A model generated the notes under the pieces. It was given only the letters and a program-made list of their open reading frames with translations, was not told where the DNA came from and did not search any database. This document shows positions 1 to 7,612 of a stretch of 18,103 nucleotides of DNA, piece after piece. This DNA is from an uncultured Lachnospiraceae bacterium (GTDB lineage Bacteria; Bacillota; Clostridia; Lachnospirales; Lachnospiraceae), in NCBI GenBank assembly GCA_902782625.1, contig CACZNZ010000021.1, forward strand, positions 1-18,103. The letters run 5' to 3'. Numbering within the stretch: position 1 is the first letter of the stretch; each line of letters opens with the position of its first letter. Both the position numbers and the translations under genes were made by a program.

Positions 1-645
1 TGGCTCTGCGCCGAAGATACCTGCTTTTAACTTATTGTCTTCCGGGCTGTATCCTCTTTCTGCCAAAGACTCGCCGATATAGGCCGCGTAGGAAGGGGTA
101 CAGCAAAGAATCGTGGCATTCATATCCATCATAAACTGGATCTGCCGGTCTGTGTTACCAGATGACATGGGCAGAGTAAGGCAGCCAACCTTCTGGGATC
201 CGCCGTGAAGGCCGAACCCCCCGGTGAACAGGCCATATCCGTAACAAACCTGGCAGATATCATCATCTGTGCCGCCTGCTGCGGTGATTGCTCTCGCGCA
301 GCACTCTTCCCACATATCGATATCTTTCTGTGTATAGATTGCGACCACTCTTTTGCCGGTGGTTCCGGAAGTCGAATGAATCCGTACACAGTTTTTTAAA
401 TCTGTTCCAAGGAGTCCGTGAGGATAGGACTCTCTAAGATCATCTTTTGTCAGAAAAGGAAGCTTTCTGATATCTTCTGTACTTTTGATATCTTCCGGCG
501 TAACACCTTTTTTGTCCATCAGGTTCCGATAGTAGGGAACATGTTCATAGACATGTTTTACCTGTTTTACGATTTTTTCGTCTTGAATATTTTTTATGGT
601 TTCTCTTGAAGCTGTCTCAATCTCAGGTTGGTAATAGTGCTTCAT
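1..645 (-). CDS. paaK: phenylacetate-CoA ligase (AMP-forming), N-terminal part, cut by window edge
   Basis: The minus strand reads open for 215 codons from an ATG at 645 to the window edge, so only the N-terminal half or less of this roughly 430-residue family is present. The Ser/Thr/Gly-rich AMP-binding P-loop HSTSGTTGKRVV lies at about residues 95-106, and the last visible residues, GAEP, match the GAEPW-type motif of the adenylate-forming PaaK/indolepyruvate-associated ligases. The family activates aryl acetates with ATP to acyl-adenylates and then to CoA thioesters in the cytoplasm. The start is supported by GGAAAGGAGAACAAG directly upstream. In Clostridia such genes often sit next to indolepyruvate:ferredoxin oxidoreductase, but the downstream neighbour is outside the window, so the true substrate is unknown. 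Family call is firm; substrate specificity is inference. Confidence 0.88.
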   Translation of the reverse strand, partial: MKHYYQPEIETASRETIKNIQDEKIVKQVKHVYEHVPYYRNLMDKKGVTPEDIKSTEDIRKLPFLTKDDLRESYPHGLLGTDLKNCVRIHSTSGTTGKRVVAIYTQKDIDMWEECCARAITAAGGTDDDICQVCYGYGLFTGGFGLHGGSQKVGCLTLPMSSGNTDRQIQFMMDMNATILCCTPSYAAYIGESLAERGYSPEDNKLKAGIFGAEP

Positions 646-678
646 CTTGTTCTCCTTTCCGGGATAATTACTGCTACT

Positions 679-707
679 ATTCTATGGGGTTTTCCCGATT
701 TTGTCCA
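679..707 (-). promoter_or_regulatory. sigma-A type promoter of the phenylacetate-CoA ligase gene
   Basis: On the minus strand TGGACA (702-707) is followed by a 17-base spacer and TAGAAT (679-684). It lies about 35 bases upstream of the ATG at 645, in the divergent gap with the metallophosphoesterase operon. Confidence 0.6.
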
Positions 708-749
708 GTAAATGATTTCAGGACAGCCTTAGTTTCTGGTAAATACTCC

Positions 750-778
750 TTGTGTTTATGAATTAATACATTTATAAT
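750..778 (+). promoter_or_regulatory. sigma-A type promoter of the metallophosphoesterase operon
   Basis: TTGTGT (750-755), a 17-base spacer and a consensus TATAAT (773-778) precede the ATG at 836. The leader carries the ribosome binding site CGGAGGT six bases before the start. Confidence 0.65.
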
Positions 779-835
779 AATATTATCTACGCTATGTTCA
801 TTTTGACTTTTTTTAATCATAACCGGAGGTAAAAA

Positions 836-2023
836 ATGAATCCAATTCTGTCTATTGGTATTTATGTGCTAATGAGTTTCATAACTATGTTAATGACCGG
901 CTGGTGCCTTAACAGCACATTTGTTCCACTGTCTATCCGAAAGAACCGCCCTGCGCATATAATCGTGGTCACACTTTATCTACTGGTCTTTTTGTTACCG
1001 ATCCTTGGAGCCATGCTGCCGAACAGCCGGCTGAAATTCGATCTTCAGGGCGCCGGTAATATATGGCTTGGCTTTTATATCTATTATGGTGCTATTCTTC
1101 TTTTTTTATGGATTGTCGCTTTCATCGTTCAGAAGATTTCCTCAAAAGAGAACCATATGATCCGGGGACTTGTTCTCACCATCAGTTTCATCACTGCGTT
1201 GGCTGTCTGCGTTCATGGCCTGATCCATGCCCAGCAAACTATCGTGACTAAGCTTGATATACCGATAGAAAAAAAAGCAGGAGATCATAAAGAACTGAAT
1301 GTCATCCTCCTCGGAGACCTTCATCTCAGTGTCAACTCCTATTTTCCTACAACGAAAAAAATGGTTGACATGATCAACAAAGAAGATCCAGATGTGGTTG
1401 TGATTGCAGGAGATATTTTTACCAGTACTTATGAAGGACTGCGTCATCCCGCCCGTTATGCTGAAGTGTTGCGGAAAATCAAATCCCGCTACGGCGTCTA
1501 TGCGGTTTACGGCAATCATGACGTAGAGGAGACTCTTTTCGGCGGATTTCCTATCACCCCAATCTCCCAGGCTTACCGGACAAAACAGATGGAGCAGTTT
1601 TTCAAGGATTGTAATTTCAAGGTCCTTTATGATAACACAGCGCTTATTGCTGATGACCAGGTTCAGATCGTAGGCCGGGTAGACGGCGAAAAAGCCGGCG
1701 ACGGAACCGCAAAAAGGAAAAGTGCTTCCGAGGTTCTTCAAAATGTTGACCAGACAAAACCAGTCCTTGTCCTGGAACATGAGCCGATTGAATTTAAAGA
1801 TCTTAAAGACCATGGTGCTGATCTGGCCATGTGCGGCCATACCCATGCCGGACAAATGTTCCCAGGCAATATGATCGTTCCTTTCTTTAATGAAAATGCT
1901 TACGGTTACAAGGTTATCGACGGTCTGGATACTGTCGTCACTTCCGGTGTAGGCTATTACGGCCCTCCCATGCGAATAGGAACTGACAGCGAGATTATGG
2001 TACTTCATCTGAGCTTTCAATAA
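836..2023 (+). CDS. membrane-anchored metallophosphoesterase (YaeI/YkuE-like)
   Basis: A 395-residue protein. Four hydrophobic segments at about residues 4-24, 41-61, 76-98 and 110-130 anchor it in the membrane, followed by a complete calcineurin-like phosphoesterase domain (about 153-390). All metal-site motifs are present: GDLH (Asp161, His163), GD (Asp193), GNHD (Asn227, His228), EHEP (His315) and GHTHAG (His335, His337). This is the usual order for the dinuclear-metal phosphohydrolases of the YaeI/YkuE group, some of which act on lipid-linked phosphates such as UDP-diacylglucosamine. A lipid or envelope phosphoester substrate is therefore plausible here but is inference. Start chosen from CGGAGG six bases upstream. 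The stop is 18 bases before the next start, which points to one operon with the DUF975/CmpB protein. Confidence 0.88.
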   Translation: MNPILSIGIYVLMSFITMLMTGWCLNSTFVPLSIRKNRPAHIIVVTLYLLVFLLPILGAMLPNSRLKFDLQGAGNIWLGFYIYYGAILLFLWIVAFIVQKISSKENHMIRGLVLTISFITALAVCVHGLIHAQQTIVTKLDIPIEKKAGDHKELNVILLGDLHLSVNSYFPTTKKMVDMINKEDPDVVVIAGDIFTSTYEGLRHPARYAEVLRKIKSRYGVYAVYGNHDVEETLFGGFPITPISQAYRTKQMEQFFKDCNFKVLYDNTALIADDQVQIVGRVDGEKAGDGTAKRKSASEVLQNVDQTKPVLVLEHEPIEFKDLKDHGADLAMCGHTHAGQMFPGNMIVPFFNENAYGYKVIDGLDTVVTSGVGYYGPPMRIGTDSEIMVLHLSFQ

Positions 2024-2041
2024 TTTCAAAGGAGAATCATT

Positions 2042-3751
2042 ATGGAAAAAGATCGCTTGTTTGCTGCAAGAAAAGAAATCAAAAAGAAAGGCCACTCGAT
2101 TGTCCGGGGACATTATTTCGTATTGATTTTTCTGACTCTGTTACTGATTCTTTTCGGAAGTGAGTTCAATTATTCTAAAAGCCCCTGGAAAGCAACCACC
2201 CAGCCCATCGAAAACGCAATCATCAAACAGGGGCAGAAAGCGGGAATGCTTGGCACGTCCCGGGGAGTCCTTGCAAGAATCATACGAAGCAAGGGAAGCG
2301 ATGATCTGTTTTTTGTTTTAGGAAAGACCATTCAGCTTCTTACCGGGGGGCATATCAAGGGAGGCTCAGTCTCTGTTATTTTGGGTTTCCTGTGGTATCT
2401 CTTCCTCTTTACTTTTGTGATCAATATCTATTCGGCTGCACTTCGCCGGGTCTATCTCGAAGCCCGGACTTACCAGCAGGTACCGATGATGAATGTTCTG
2501 TATTTTGCAGGGGTAAAGCAGTGGTTCCACGCTTCTAAAGTCATGCTTACAACCTATGTCATGAATATGTTATGGTATCTTACCATAATCGGAGGATTTA
2601 TCAAAAGCTACTCTTACTGGGCAGTTCCCTATATTGTCGCAGAAAATCCTTCGCTTTCTTCCATAGAAACCATAACACTTTCCCGAAAAATGATGAATGG
2701 CTATAAGCTGGAAGTTTTAAAGGTTGAACTATCTTTCATCGGATGGTATTTGCTTGCTATGGTTACGGGAGGCATATCAGATATGCTCTATGGCGCGTCA
2801 TACCGTCTGTCCTGCTATGCCGAAATGTATGCACGGATTCGGGAAAGTGCGATTCGCAATGGTATCGAAGGTGCGGAAAATCTGAACGACCGGTATCTCT
2901 TTGAGCCAGCCGACCGAATCTCTCTCTATGAAACCTACTTCAAAGTTGTAGACGAAATTACCCTGCTTCATGAAAACAAATATGAACTGACCGGCATACA
3001 GAAGCTTATGGCTGACGGTCCCGGCATCTGGGTAGGAAGTATCGAAAATAAAAGAGCCTTTGAACGTCAGGAAGGATACAAGCATTCTCTGCAGAGATAC
3101 AAAGACGAGATGGTCGGCCTGATTTATCCCGAACTTCTGAGTCCTCTTTATCATGAGAAAAAAGAGATTGCAGTAAAAAATGTTTCTTATCTAAAAAGCT
3201 ATACACTGTGGGATCTGTTTCTGATCTTCATCGTCATCTCCTTTATCGGATGGAGCTGGGAAGTTGCGCTTCACCTTGCCACCAGCGGTAATCTGGTAAA
3301 CCGGGGCACCCTCCATGGTCCCTGGCTTCCCATCTACGGATCAGGAGCTGTCATTGTGATGGTTGTCTGCAATTATTTCAGAAAGAATCCTGTCGCAGAA
3401 TTCTTCTCTGCCATTGCCCTGTGTGGATTCCTGGAATATATGTCCGGATGGTATCTGGAGACACATTTTCATCAGAAATGGTGGTCTTACAAGGGGTATT
3501 TTCTGAACCTGCACGGACGAATCTGTGCCGAAGGGCTGCTTCTCTTCGGTGTTGGGTGCTGTTTTATTGTCTACATCCTGGCGCCGGTCCTGGAGTATAC
3601 TTTCTCCAGATTGAAAAAGAAAGTTATGATTGCAATCTGCCTGATTCTCCTGGTTATTTTCGCAGCCGATGCTGCCTATTCCCACTACCATCCCAACAAA
3701 TCGGAGGGAAAAGCCAGTGTACAGGTCCTGGAGCATCTTTCCAGTACGTAG
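2042..3751 (+). CDS. DUF975-like and CmpB-like (PF06541) two-domain integral membrane protein
   Basis: A 569-residue membrane protein with two recognisable parts. Residues 1-260 resemble DUF975: a basic start, a membrane segment at 24-39, others near 110-130 and 165-190, and the conserved stretch around ENPSLSS...SRKMMNGYK...LSFIGWYLLA (200-240). Residues about 386-520 match the family named ABC_trans_CmpB, with FIGWSWEV, NRGTLHGPWLPIYG and FLNLHGRICAEGLL (487-500). A soluble linker of about 120 residues (261-385) separates them and a final segment lies at 527-543. The 'ABC transporter' label of the second domain is historical: there is no ATPase or substrate-binding gene next to it. Ribosome binding site AAAGGAG precedes the ATG. 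It is probably co-transcribed with the upstream metallophosphoesterase. Function unknown; domain calls are from memory of family signatures. Confidence 0.82.
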   Translation: MEKDRLFAARKEIKKKGHSIVRGHYFVLIFLTLLLILFGSEFNYSKSPWKATTQPIENAIIKQGQKAGMLGTSRGVLARIIRSKGSDDLFFVLGKTIQLLTGGHIKGGSVSVILGFLWYLFLFTFVINIYSAALRRVYLEARTYQQVPMMNVLYFAGVKQWFHASKVMLTTYVMNMLWYLTIIGGFIKSYSYWAVPYIVAENPSLSSIETITLSRKMMNGYKLEVLKVELSFIGWYLLAMVTGGISDMLYGASYRLSCYAEMYARIRESAIRNGIEGAENLNDRYLFEPADRISLYETYFKVVDEITLLHENKYELTGIQKLMADGPGIWVGSIENKRAFERQEGYKHSLQRYKDEMVGLIYPELLSPLYHEKKEIAVKNVSYLKSYTLWDLFLIFIVISFIGWSWEVALHLATSGNLVNRGTLHGPWLPIYGSGAVIVMVVCNYFRKNPVAEFFSAIALCGFLEYMSGWYLETHFHQKWWSYKGYFLNLHGRICAEGLLLFGVGCCFIVYILAPVLEYTFSRLKKKVMIAICLILLVIFAADAAYSHYHPNKSEGKASVQVLEHLSST

Positions 3752-3810
3752 AACAATATTTTGCTTTGCGACTTATACCAGAGAATTAAATTCATAGATT
3801 GGAGGAAAAT

Positions 3811-4347
3811 ATGAACTTTACAGAGGCTGCGAAATTAAAACGGTTTATACAGAAGAATTTCTCAGTGAATCTTCACATCCATGATACATGCGGGGGCTTG
3901 TACATATCGATTGACGAACCCAATGAGGCCGTGAAGGAGTTCATTCTGACATATTGCAGAGAGAATGGTATCGCCGTAACGGTTTCTTCGGATGGAACAT
4001 CCTTCTTCCCGACTGCCAAAGATGAGCCGGATAACCCGGATTCGGACAATCAGCAAGATCAGAATTATGAATATGTGAAAGATCTGGATGTTGTCTATGT
4101 GGCGGCAGCAAAGCGGGCTGTTGCCTATGTGAATAAAAAGCAGGCAGGCTACTGCAGCTATTACGAATCGGGCGGAAAATGGATCATAGATCATACTGTT
4201 GTAGAAGAGCTTTACCAGAATAAAGGAATTGCCGGGCAGCTGGTCCAGTGCATACTGGACGAGGCCAGAAAGAGAGGAATAGAAGTAGAAGCTATGTGTT
4301 CCTATGCTGTCAAATGGTTTGAGGAGCATCCGGGTATGGTAAGATAA
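3811..4347 (+). CDS. GNAT-family N-acetyltransferase (YjdJ-like) with an extra N-terminal domain
   Basis: A 178-residue protein. I start it at the ATG at 3811 because GGAGG sits at 3801-3805; a TTG at 3799 in the same frame lies before that site. Residues about 95-178 fit the short GCN5-related family PF14542 (YjdJ/NATD1): IDHTVVEELYQNKGIAGQLV carries the acetyl-CoA loop (here Q-N-K-G-I-A), followed by the typical C-x-Y-A-V-x-W-x-x-x-H-P ending (162-174). Residues 1-68 form a separate small alpha/beta region, joined by an acidic Asp/Pro/Asn/Gln-rich linker (70-88); I do not recognise this region. It may bring a substrate or partner to the acetyltransferase, which is inference. It lies 59 bases after the membrane gene and could be in the same transcript; I see no good promoter in the gap. 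Confidence 0.82.
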   Translation: MNFTEAAKLKRFIQKNFSVNLHIHDTCGGLYISIDEPNEAVKEFILTYCRENGIAVTVSSDGTSFFPTAKDEPDNPDSDNQQDQNYEYVKDLDVVYVAAAKRAVAYVNKKQAGYCSYYESGGKWIIDHTVVEELYQNKGIAGQLVQCILDEARKRGIEVEAMCSYAVKWFEEHPGMVR

Positions 4348-4400
4348 AAAAAGATAAGGCTGGCGCATCAAAAAGCGGCAAGCCTTATCTTTTTTTATCT
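4342..4400. terminator. bidirectional terminator with perfect 20-bp arms, shared by two convergent genes
   Basis: Positions 4342-4361 and 4381-4400 are perfect reverse complements, with a 19-base loop that can pair a further CGC/GCG. The GC-containing core (AAGGCT/AGCCTT) is flanked by A7 on one side and T7 on the other, so it works in both directions. Both genes end with AGA TAA inside the arms. Confidence 0.9.
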
Positions 4401-5507
4401 GCTAAGTTCCAGCATCATCCGAACAGCTGTCTCGATGATCTGGTCTTCGAAATCATATTCCCTGGTGTGTAATGCCGGCGCATTTTCTCCTGCTCCGATA
4501 TAGAACATGGCACCCGGTATCTTCTTTGTATAATGACCAAAGTCCTCGGATGCCCGCCAGAGATCTTCCGTCTCTACTACCTGTATTCCTGCTCTTCTCG
4601 CAGCCTGGACGACTTTTTTTGATGCTGTTTCCTCATTTCTGGTCTCAGGGAATGCATCAAAAATCTCCCAGGTAAAGTCAAGTCCTGTCTCTTTCGCCTG
4701 CGAACCGGCAAAGGATATCAGCTTCTTCTCTAACGCTGTCATCTCTTCTTCTTTTTCCGCACGAAGTGTCAGGGAAAGAGTTCCTTCCCCTGCTGAGATT
4801 CCGAAGTCTCCGGTTCCAGCCTTTATTCCGACGATGGTAGAAAGTAGCATACCGTGATGGGGTGCTGTTCTCTGTGATTTTACAAAAAGAATCATCTGTG
4901 CAATAGCATCCGAGGGATTTATCCCCTTCTCAGGCTCGCTGGCATGGGATGTCCTCCCTGTGAAATGCAGCCGCAGCCCCTCAGAAGCCGGCTGTGTCAA
5001 ACCATGCCTGATCACAACGGTATTTTGCGGATAGCCTGGTCGGTTGTGAAATGCATAGATCTCTTTAACACCCATTTTGCCAAGAAAATCTGCACATATC
5101 TTTCCTCCCTCACCCGTCTCTTCTCCCGGTTGGAAAACCAGACAGACCGGCCGGGTCGGCGGCTGACGATTCAGTACCAGCGCGAATCCGCACAGGCAGG
5201 CCGCATGGCCGTCATGACCACACTTATGTGAAATCCCCCTGTTCTCGGAGGAATAGGATAACGGAATCCCTTCTTCCATAGGAAGCGCATCCATCTCTGC
5301 ACGAAACGCAATAATCTCTCCCTGCTTTTCCCCACCTGCCAGGCAATAAAACCAGCTTCCCTCATCATAAATCTCCAGGGAAGTATGATCTCTGATGAAC
5401 CGGATCAACATCTCTTTCGTGCGATATTCTTTCATCGATAATTCTGCGCAGCGGTGCAGGTTATGTCTTAGTATAGTAATCTGGTGTATCTCTGTTTCCG
5501 TTATCAA
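4395..5507 (-). CDS. M20-family metal-dependent amidohydrolase/aminoacylase-type peptidase
   Basis: A 370-residue cytoplasmic hydrolase of the M20D type, the family of N-acyl amino acid, hippurate and indole-acetyl amino acid amidohydrolases. Metal ligands are visible: CGHDGH (Cys96, His98), QPGEE (Glu129/Glu130), FHNRPG (His154) and ALHTREYDF (His347), plus the dimerisation-domain motif with TGRTSHAS (183-190) and ASEDF near 319-323. The frame stays open to a TTG at 5582, but those 25 extra codons contain a consensus promoter, so I start at the TTG at 5507: AAAGGA lies 8 bases upstream and the protein then begins about 11 residues before the conserved LRHNLHRCAELS, as is usual. It is convergent with the acetyltransferase and divergent from the tannase-like gene. 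The acyl substrate cannot be told from sequence. Confidence 0.85.
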   Translation of the reverse strand: MITETEIHQITILRHNLHRCAELSMKEYRTKEMLIRFIRDHTSLEIYDEGSWFYCLAGGEKQGEIIAFRAEMDALPMEEGIPLSYSSENRGISHKCGHDGHAACLCGFALVLNRQPPTRPVCLVFQPGEETGEGGKICADFLGKMGVKEIYAFHNRPGYPQNTVVIRHGLTQPASEGLRLHFTGRTSHASEPEKGINPSDAIAQMILFVKSQRTAPHHGMLLSTIVGIKAGTGDFGISAGEGTLSLTLRAEKEEEMTALEKKLISFAGSQAKETGLDFTWEIFDAFPETRNEETASKKVVQAARRAGIQVVETEDLWRASEDFGHYTKKIPGAMFYIGAGENAPALHTREYDFEDQIIETAVRMMLELSR

Positions 5508-5552
5508 TTGGCATATCCTTTCCCAGTAATATTGTCTCGTTTTATCAATAAG

Positions 5553-5582
5553 ATTATATCGAATCCAGAACTTCTCTGTCAA
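5553..5582 (-). promoter_or_regulatory. consensus sigma-A promoter of the amidohydrolase gene
   Basis: On the minus strand a perfect TTGACA (5577-5582) and a perfect TATAAT (5553-5558) are 18 bases apart. Initiation would fall near 5546, leaving about 38 bases of leader with AAAGGA before the TTG start at 5507. Confidence 0.8.
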
Positions 5583-5681
5583 ACCATGACGAAAACCTGA
5601 TGAAATTCACATTATCTTCTCAGAATAAACACATTTTCCGGATATGTTTTTTTTAAAATAAAAGGAAAGGATAAAAAAGAA

Positions 5682-7487
5682 ATGAAGAAAAAAAGAAAAC
5701 TGATTTCACTCATCATGGTATCGATTCTGATTCTCTCGTTATCAGCCTGCAATAACCAAAATACCAATATCACTGAACAGAAAAGCAGTGAGCAGACAGG
5801 TGCTGTGACGAATCTGCCCAAGATTGATCAAACCACTTGGCTCTACAACGAAGAAGATGATGTATACTACCAAACCGGAATCAGCTACTGCGAAAACCCG
5901 GCCGATGAGAACTATGAGACTCTCTCCGTTTTTGTCCCGGGAGCCTACATGAAAGGTACTGATAACGGCGATGGAACATACACCTGCGAAATCGATCCTG
6001 ACGGGAAGGTAGCCTCTTACACCGCTGACACAGCGCCCATGGTCATGCCAATCAACACGCCGGGATACTCTGCCATGGAACCTTTAACATCCTACGCTTC
6101 TTTTACAGAGTATACCGGGGCAGGTTTTATCTATGTTCATGCGGGGTGCAGAGGCCGGGATGCCGGCGCGCCTGCCGGCGTCACAGATCTGAAAGCAGCA
6201 GTCCGCTATATTCGATATACCGATGATGTCATCCCGGGCAATGCGGAAAGTATCTTTACCTTTGGAATGAGTGGCGGCGGTGCCCAGTCCTCTCTTATGG
6301 GCGCGACAGGTGACAGCAGCCTTTATGAACCGTATCTTGAAGAGATCGGAGCTGTCTCCGGTGTCAGCGATGCTGTTCTCGGATCCATGTGCTGGTGTCC
6401 GATCACCAATCTGGATTCCGCAGATGCAGCTTATGAATGGATGATGGGATCGACCAGGAGCGGTCTGTCCGAGGAGGAACAGCAGATCTCTGACAAACTG
6501 GCAGAAGCCTTTGCTTCTTATATCAATGAGGCCGGCATCAAAGATCCCGATGGAAATGTTCTTACTTTGAGCCAATCTTCTGATGGCATCTATCAGGCAG
6601 GAAGCTATTATAATTATATGAAGTCTGTCATCGAAGAATCCCTGAATCATTTTCTTGCCGATACCACATTTCCCTATGATGCGTCTGCTGCTTCGACCGG
6701 CGGTCCGGGAGGAGCTAACGTCGGTGCACCAAGGGAATCTAATCCCGGCGGTCCGGGAGGAGCCAATGGCGATGCCCCAGGGGAATCCGGTGGGGAAAAG
6801 CCTTCTTTTGACGGAAAACAAAAACCTGACCAAAATCATGACAATATCACGCGCAATCAGAATGCAGGCGGTCTTTCCCTTTCCGGAACCTATGAGACCG
6901 CCCAGGATTATATTGATGCGCTAAATGCAGAAAGTCAGTGGGTAACCTATGATGCTTCTACGAATACCGCAAGTATCACAAGTATTGAAGCTTTTGTTAA
7001 GGCAATGAAAAGTGCCTCCAAAAATCTCGGTGCATTTGACCAGCTTGATGGCGGTCAAGGCGAAAACACTCTTTTCGGATATGGTGACGGAAACGGTGCA
7101 CATTTTGATACAACTTTGGCGAAGATCTTAAAAGAGTTGGGAAGCAGCTATGCAGACAGCTATGCACAAGACCTCGCAAAAAAAGACAGTGCAGGAAACA
7201 CTGTTGCTACAAGACTGAAAATGTACTCACCCCTTTATTACCTTTTAGACTCTTCGGAAGGCTCCGGGACAAGCACCGTGGCAAAATACTGGAGAATCCG
7301 CTCCGGCATCTCGCAAAGTGACTGTGCCCTTTCCACCGAGATGAATCTGGCTCTGACCCTTCAGAATAACGAAAACGTCGATTCAGTAGACTTTGAAACA
7401 GTCTGGGGGGCAGGCCATACAGAAGCTGAAAGAACCGGAAACTCTACAGAAAACTTTATATCCTGGGTCAACGAATGCATGCAATGA
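5682..7487 (+). CDS. tannase-like (subtype B) alpha/beta-hydrolase lipoprotein
   Basis: A 601-residue exported lipoprotein: basic start, hydrophobic segment and lipobox LSAC with Cys23. The hydrolase fold carries the nucleophile elbow GMSGGGA (Ser197), preceded by the oxyanion-side segment VHAGCRGRDAG and followed by MCWCPITNLDSADAAYEWMMG, which I recall as typical of bacterial subtype B tannases. The likely acid and base are Asp547 (SQSDCAL) and His579 (WGAGHTEAER), completing a Ser-Asp-His triad. Tannases hydrolyse galloyl esters of plant tannins; feruloyl or other phenolic esters are alternatives. The lid region between Ser197 and Asp547 is expanded by a Gly/Pro-rich insert (about 335-405) with a 16-residue repeat. 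AAAGGAAAGGA precedes the ATG. It is a single-gene unit, with its own terminator downstream. Confidence 0.75.
   Translation: MKKKRKLISLIMVSILILSLSACNNQNTNITEQKSSEQTGAVTNLPKIDQTTWLYNEEDDVYYQTGISYCENPADENYETLSVFVPGAYMKGTDNGDGTYTCEIDPDGKVASYTADTAPMVMPINTPGYSAMEPLTSYASFTEYTGAGFIYVHAGCRGRDAGAPAGVTDLKAAVRYIRYTDDVIPGNAESIFTFGMSGGGAQSSLMGATGDSSLYEPYLEEIGAVSGVSDAVLGSMCWCPITNLDSADAAYEWMMGSTRSGLSEEEQQISDKLAEAFASYINEAGIKDPDGNVLTLSQSSDGIYQAGSYYNYMKSVIEESLNHFLADTTFPYDASAASTGGPGGANVGAPRESNPGGPGGANGDAPGESGGEKPSFDGKQKPDQNHDNITRNQNAGGLSLSGTYETAQDYIDALNAESQWVTYDASTNTASITSIEAFVKAMKSASKNLGAFDQLDGGQGENTLFGYGDGNGAHFDTTLAKILKELGSSYADSYAQDLAKKDSAGNTVATRLKMYSPLYYLLDSSEGSGTSTVAKYWRIRSGISQSDCALSTEMNLALTLQNNENVDSVDFETVWGAGHTEAERTGNSTENFISWVNECMQ
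6697..6792 (+). repeat. two tandem 48-bp units encoding a 16-residue Gly/Pro-rich repeat
   Basis: CCGGCGGTCCGGGAGGAGC occurs at 6697-6715 and again exactly 48 bases later at 6745-6763; the rest of each unit is similar but diverged. In protein both units contain GGPGGAN followed by a less conserved AP..ES. It lies inside the tannase-like gene and keeps the frame. Confidence 0.85.
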
Positions 7488-7523
7488 CGCGGAGCGAACA
7501 TTGACTGTGCTCGGTAATCCCAT

Positions 7524-7555
7524 AAAAAATCCACGGCGGTTGCCGTGGATTTTTT
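7524..7555. terminator. bidirectional rho-independent terminator between convergent genes
   Basis: Perfect 14-bp arms (7524-7537 and 7542-7555) around a GGTT loop: an A6 run, a TCCACGGC core, its complement and a T6 run. It can end both the tannase-like gene on plus and the phosphate symporter gene on minus, whose stop is at 7613. Confidence 0.92.
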
Positions 7556-7612
7556 CCTGTCTAAGCATCAGTAGTTATATTAACGCTATATATATATTAG
7601 ATTGATGAATCG

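Noticed and set aside
1142..2113. 323-codon open frame on the minus strand over the metallophosphoesterase gene
   Set aside because: It is antisense to a gene with all catalytic motifs, has no ribosome binding site or recognisable domain, and is a shadow of the codon pattern on the other strand.
5583..5681. promoter for the tannase-like gene
   Set aside because: TAAAAT at 5654-5659 could be a -10, but no acceptable -35 is present 16 to 18 bases upstream.
6084..6839. 251-codon open frame on the minus strand over the tannase-like gene
   Set aside because: Shadow frame: no domain, no promoter or ribosome binding site, and the plus-strand gene reads through it with a clear triad.
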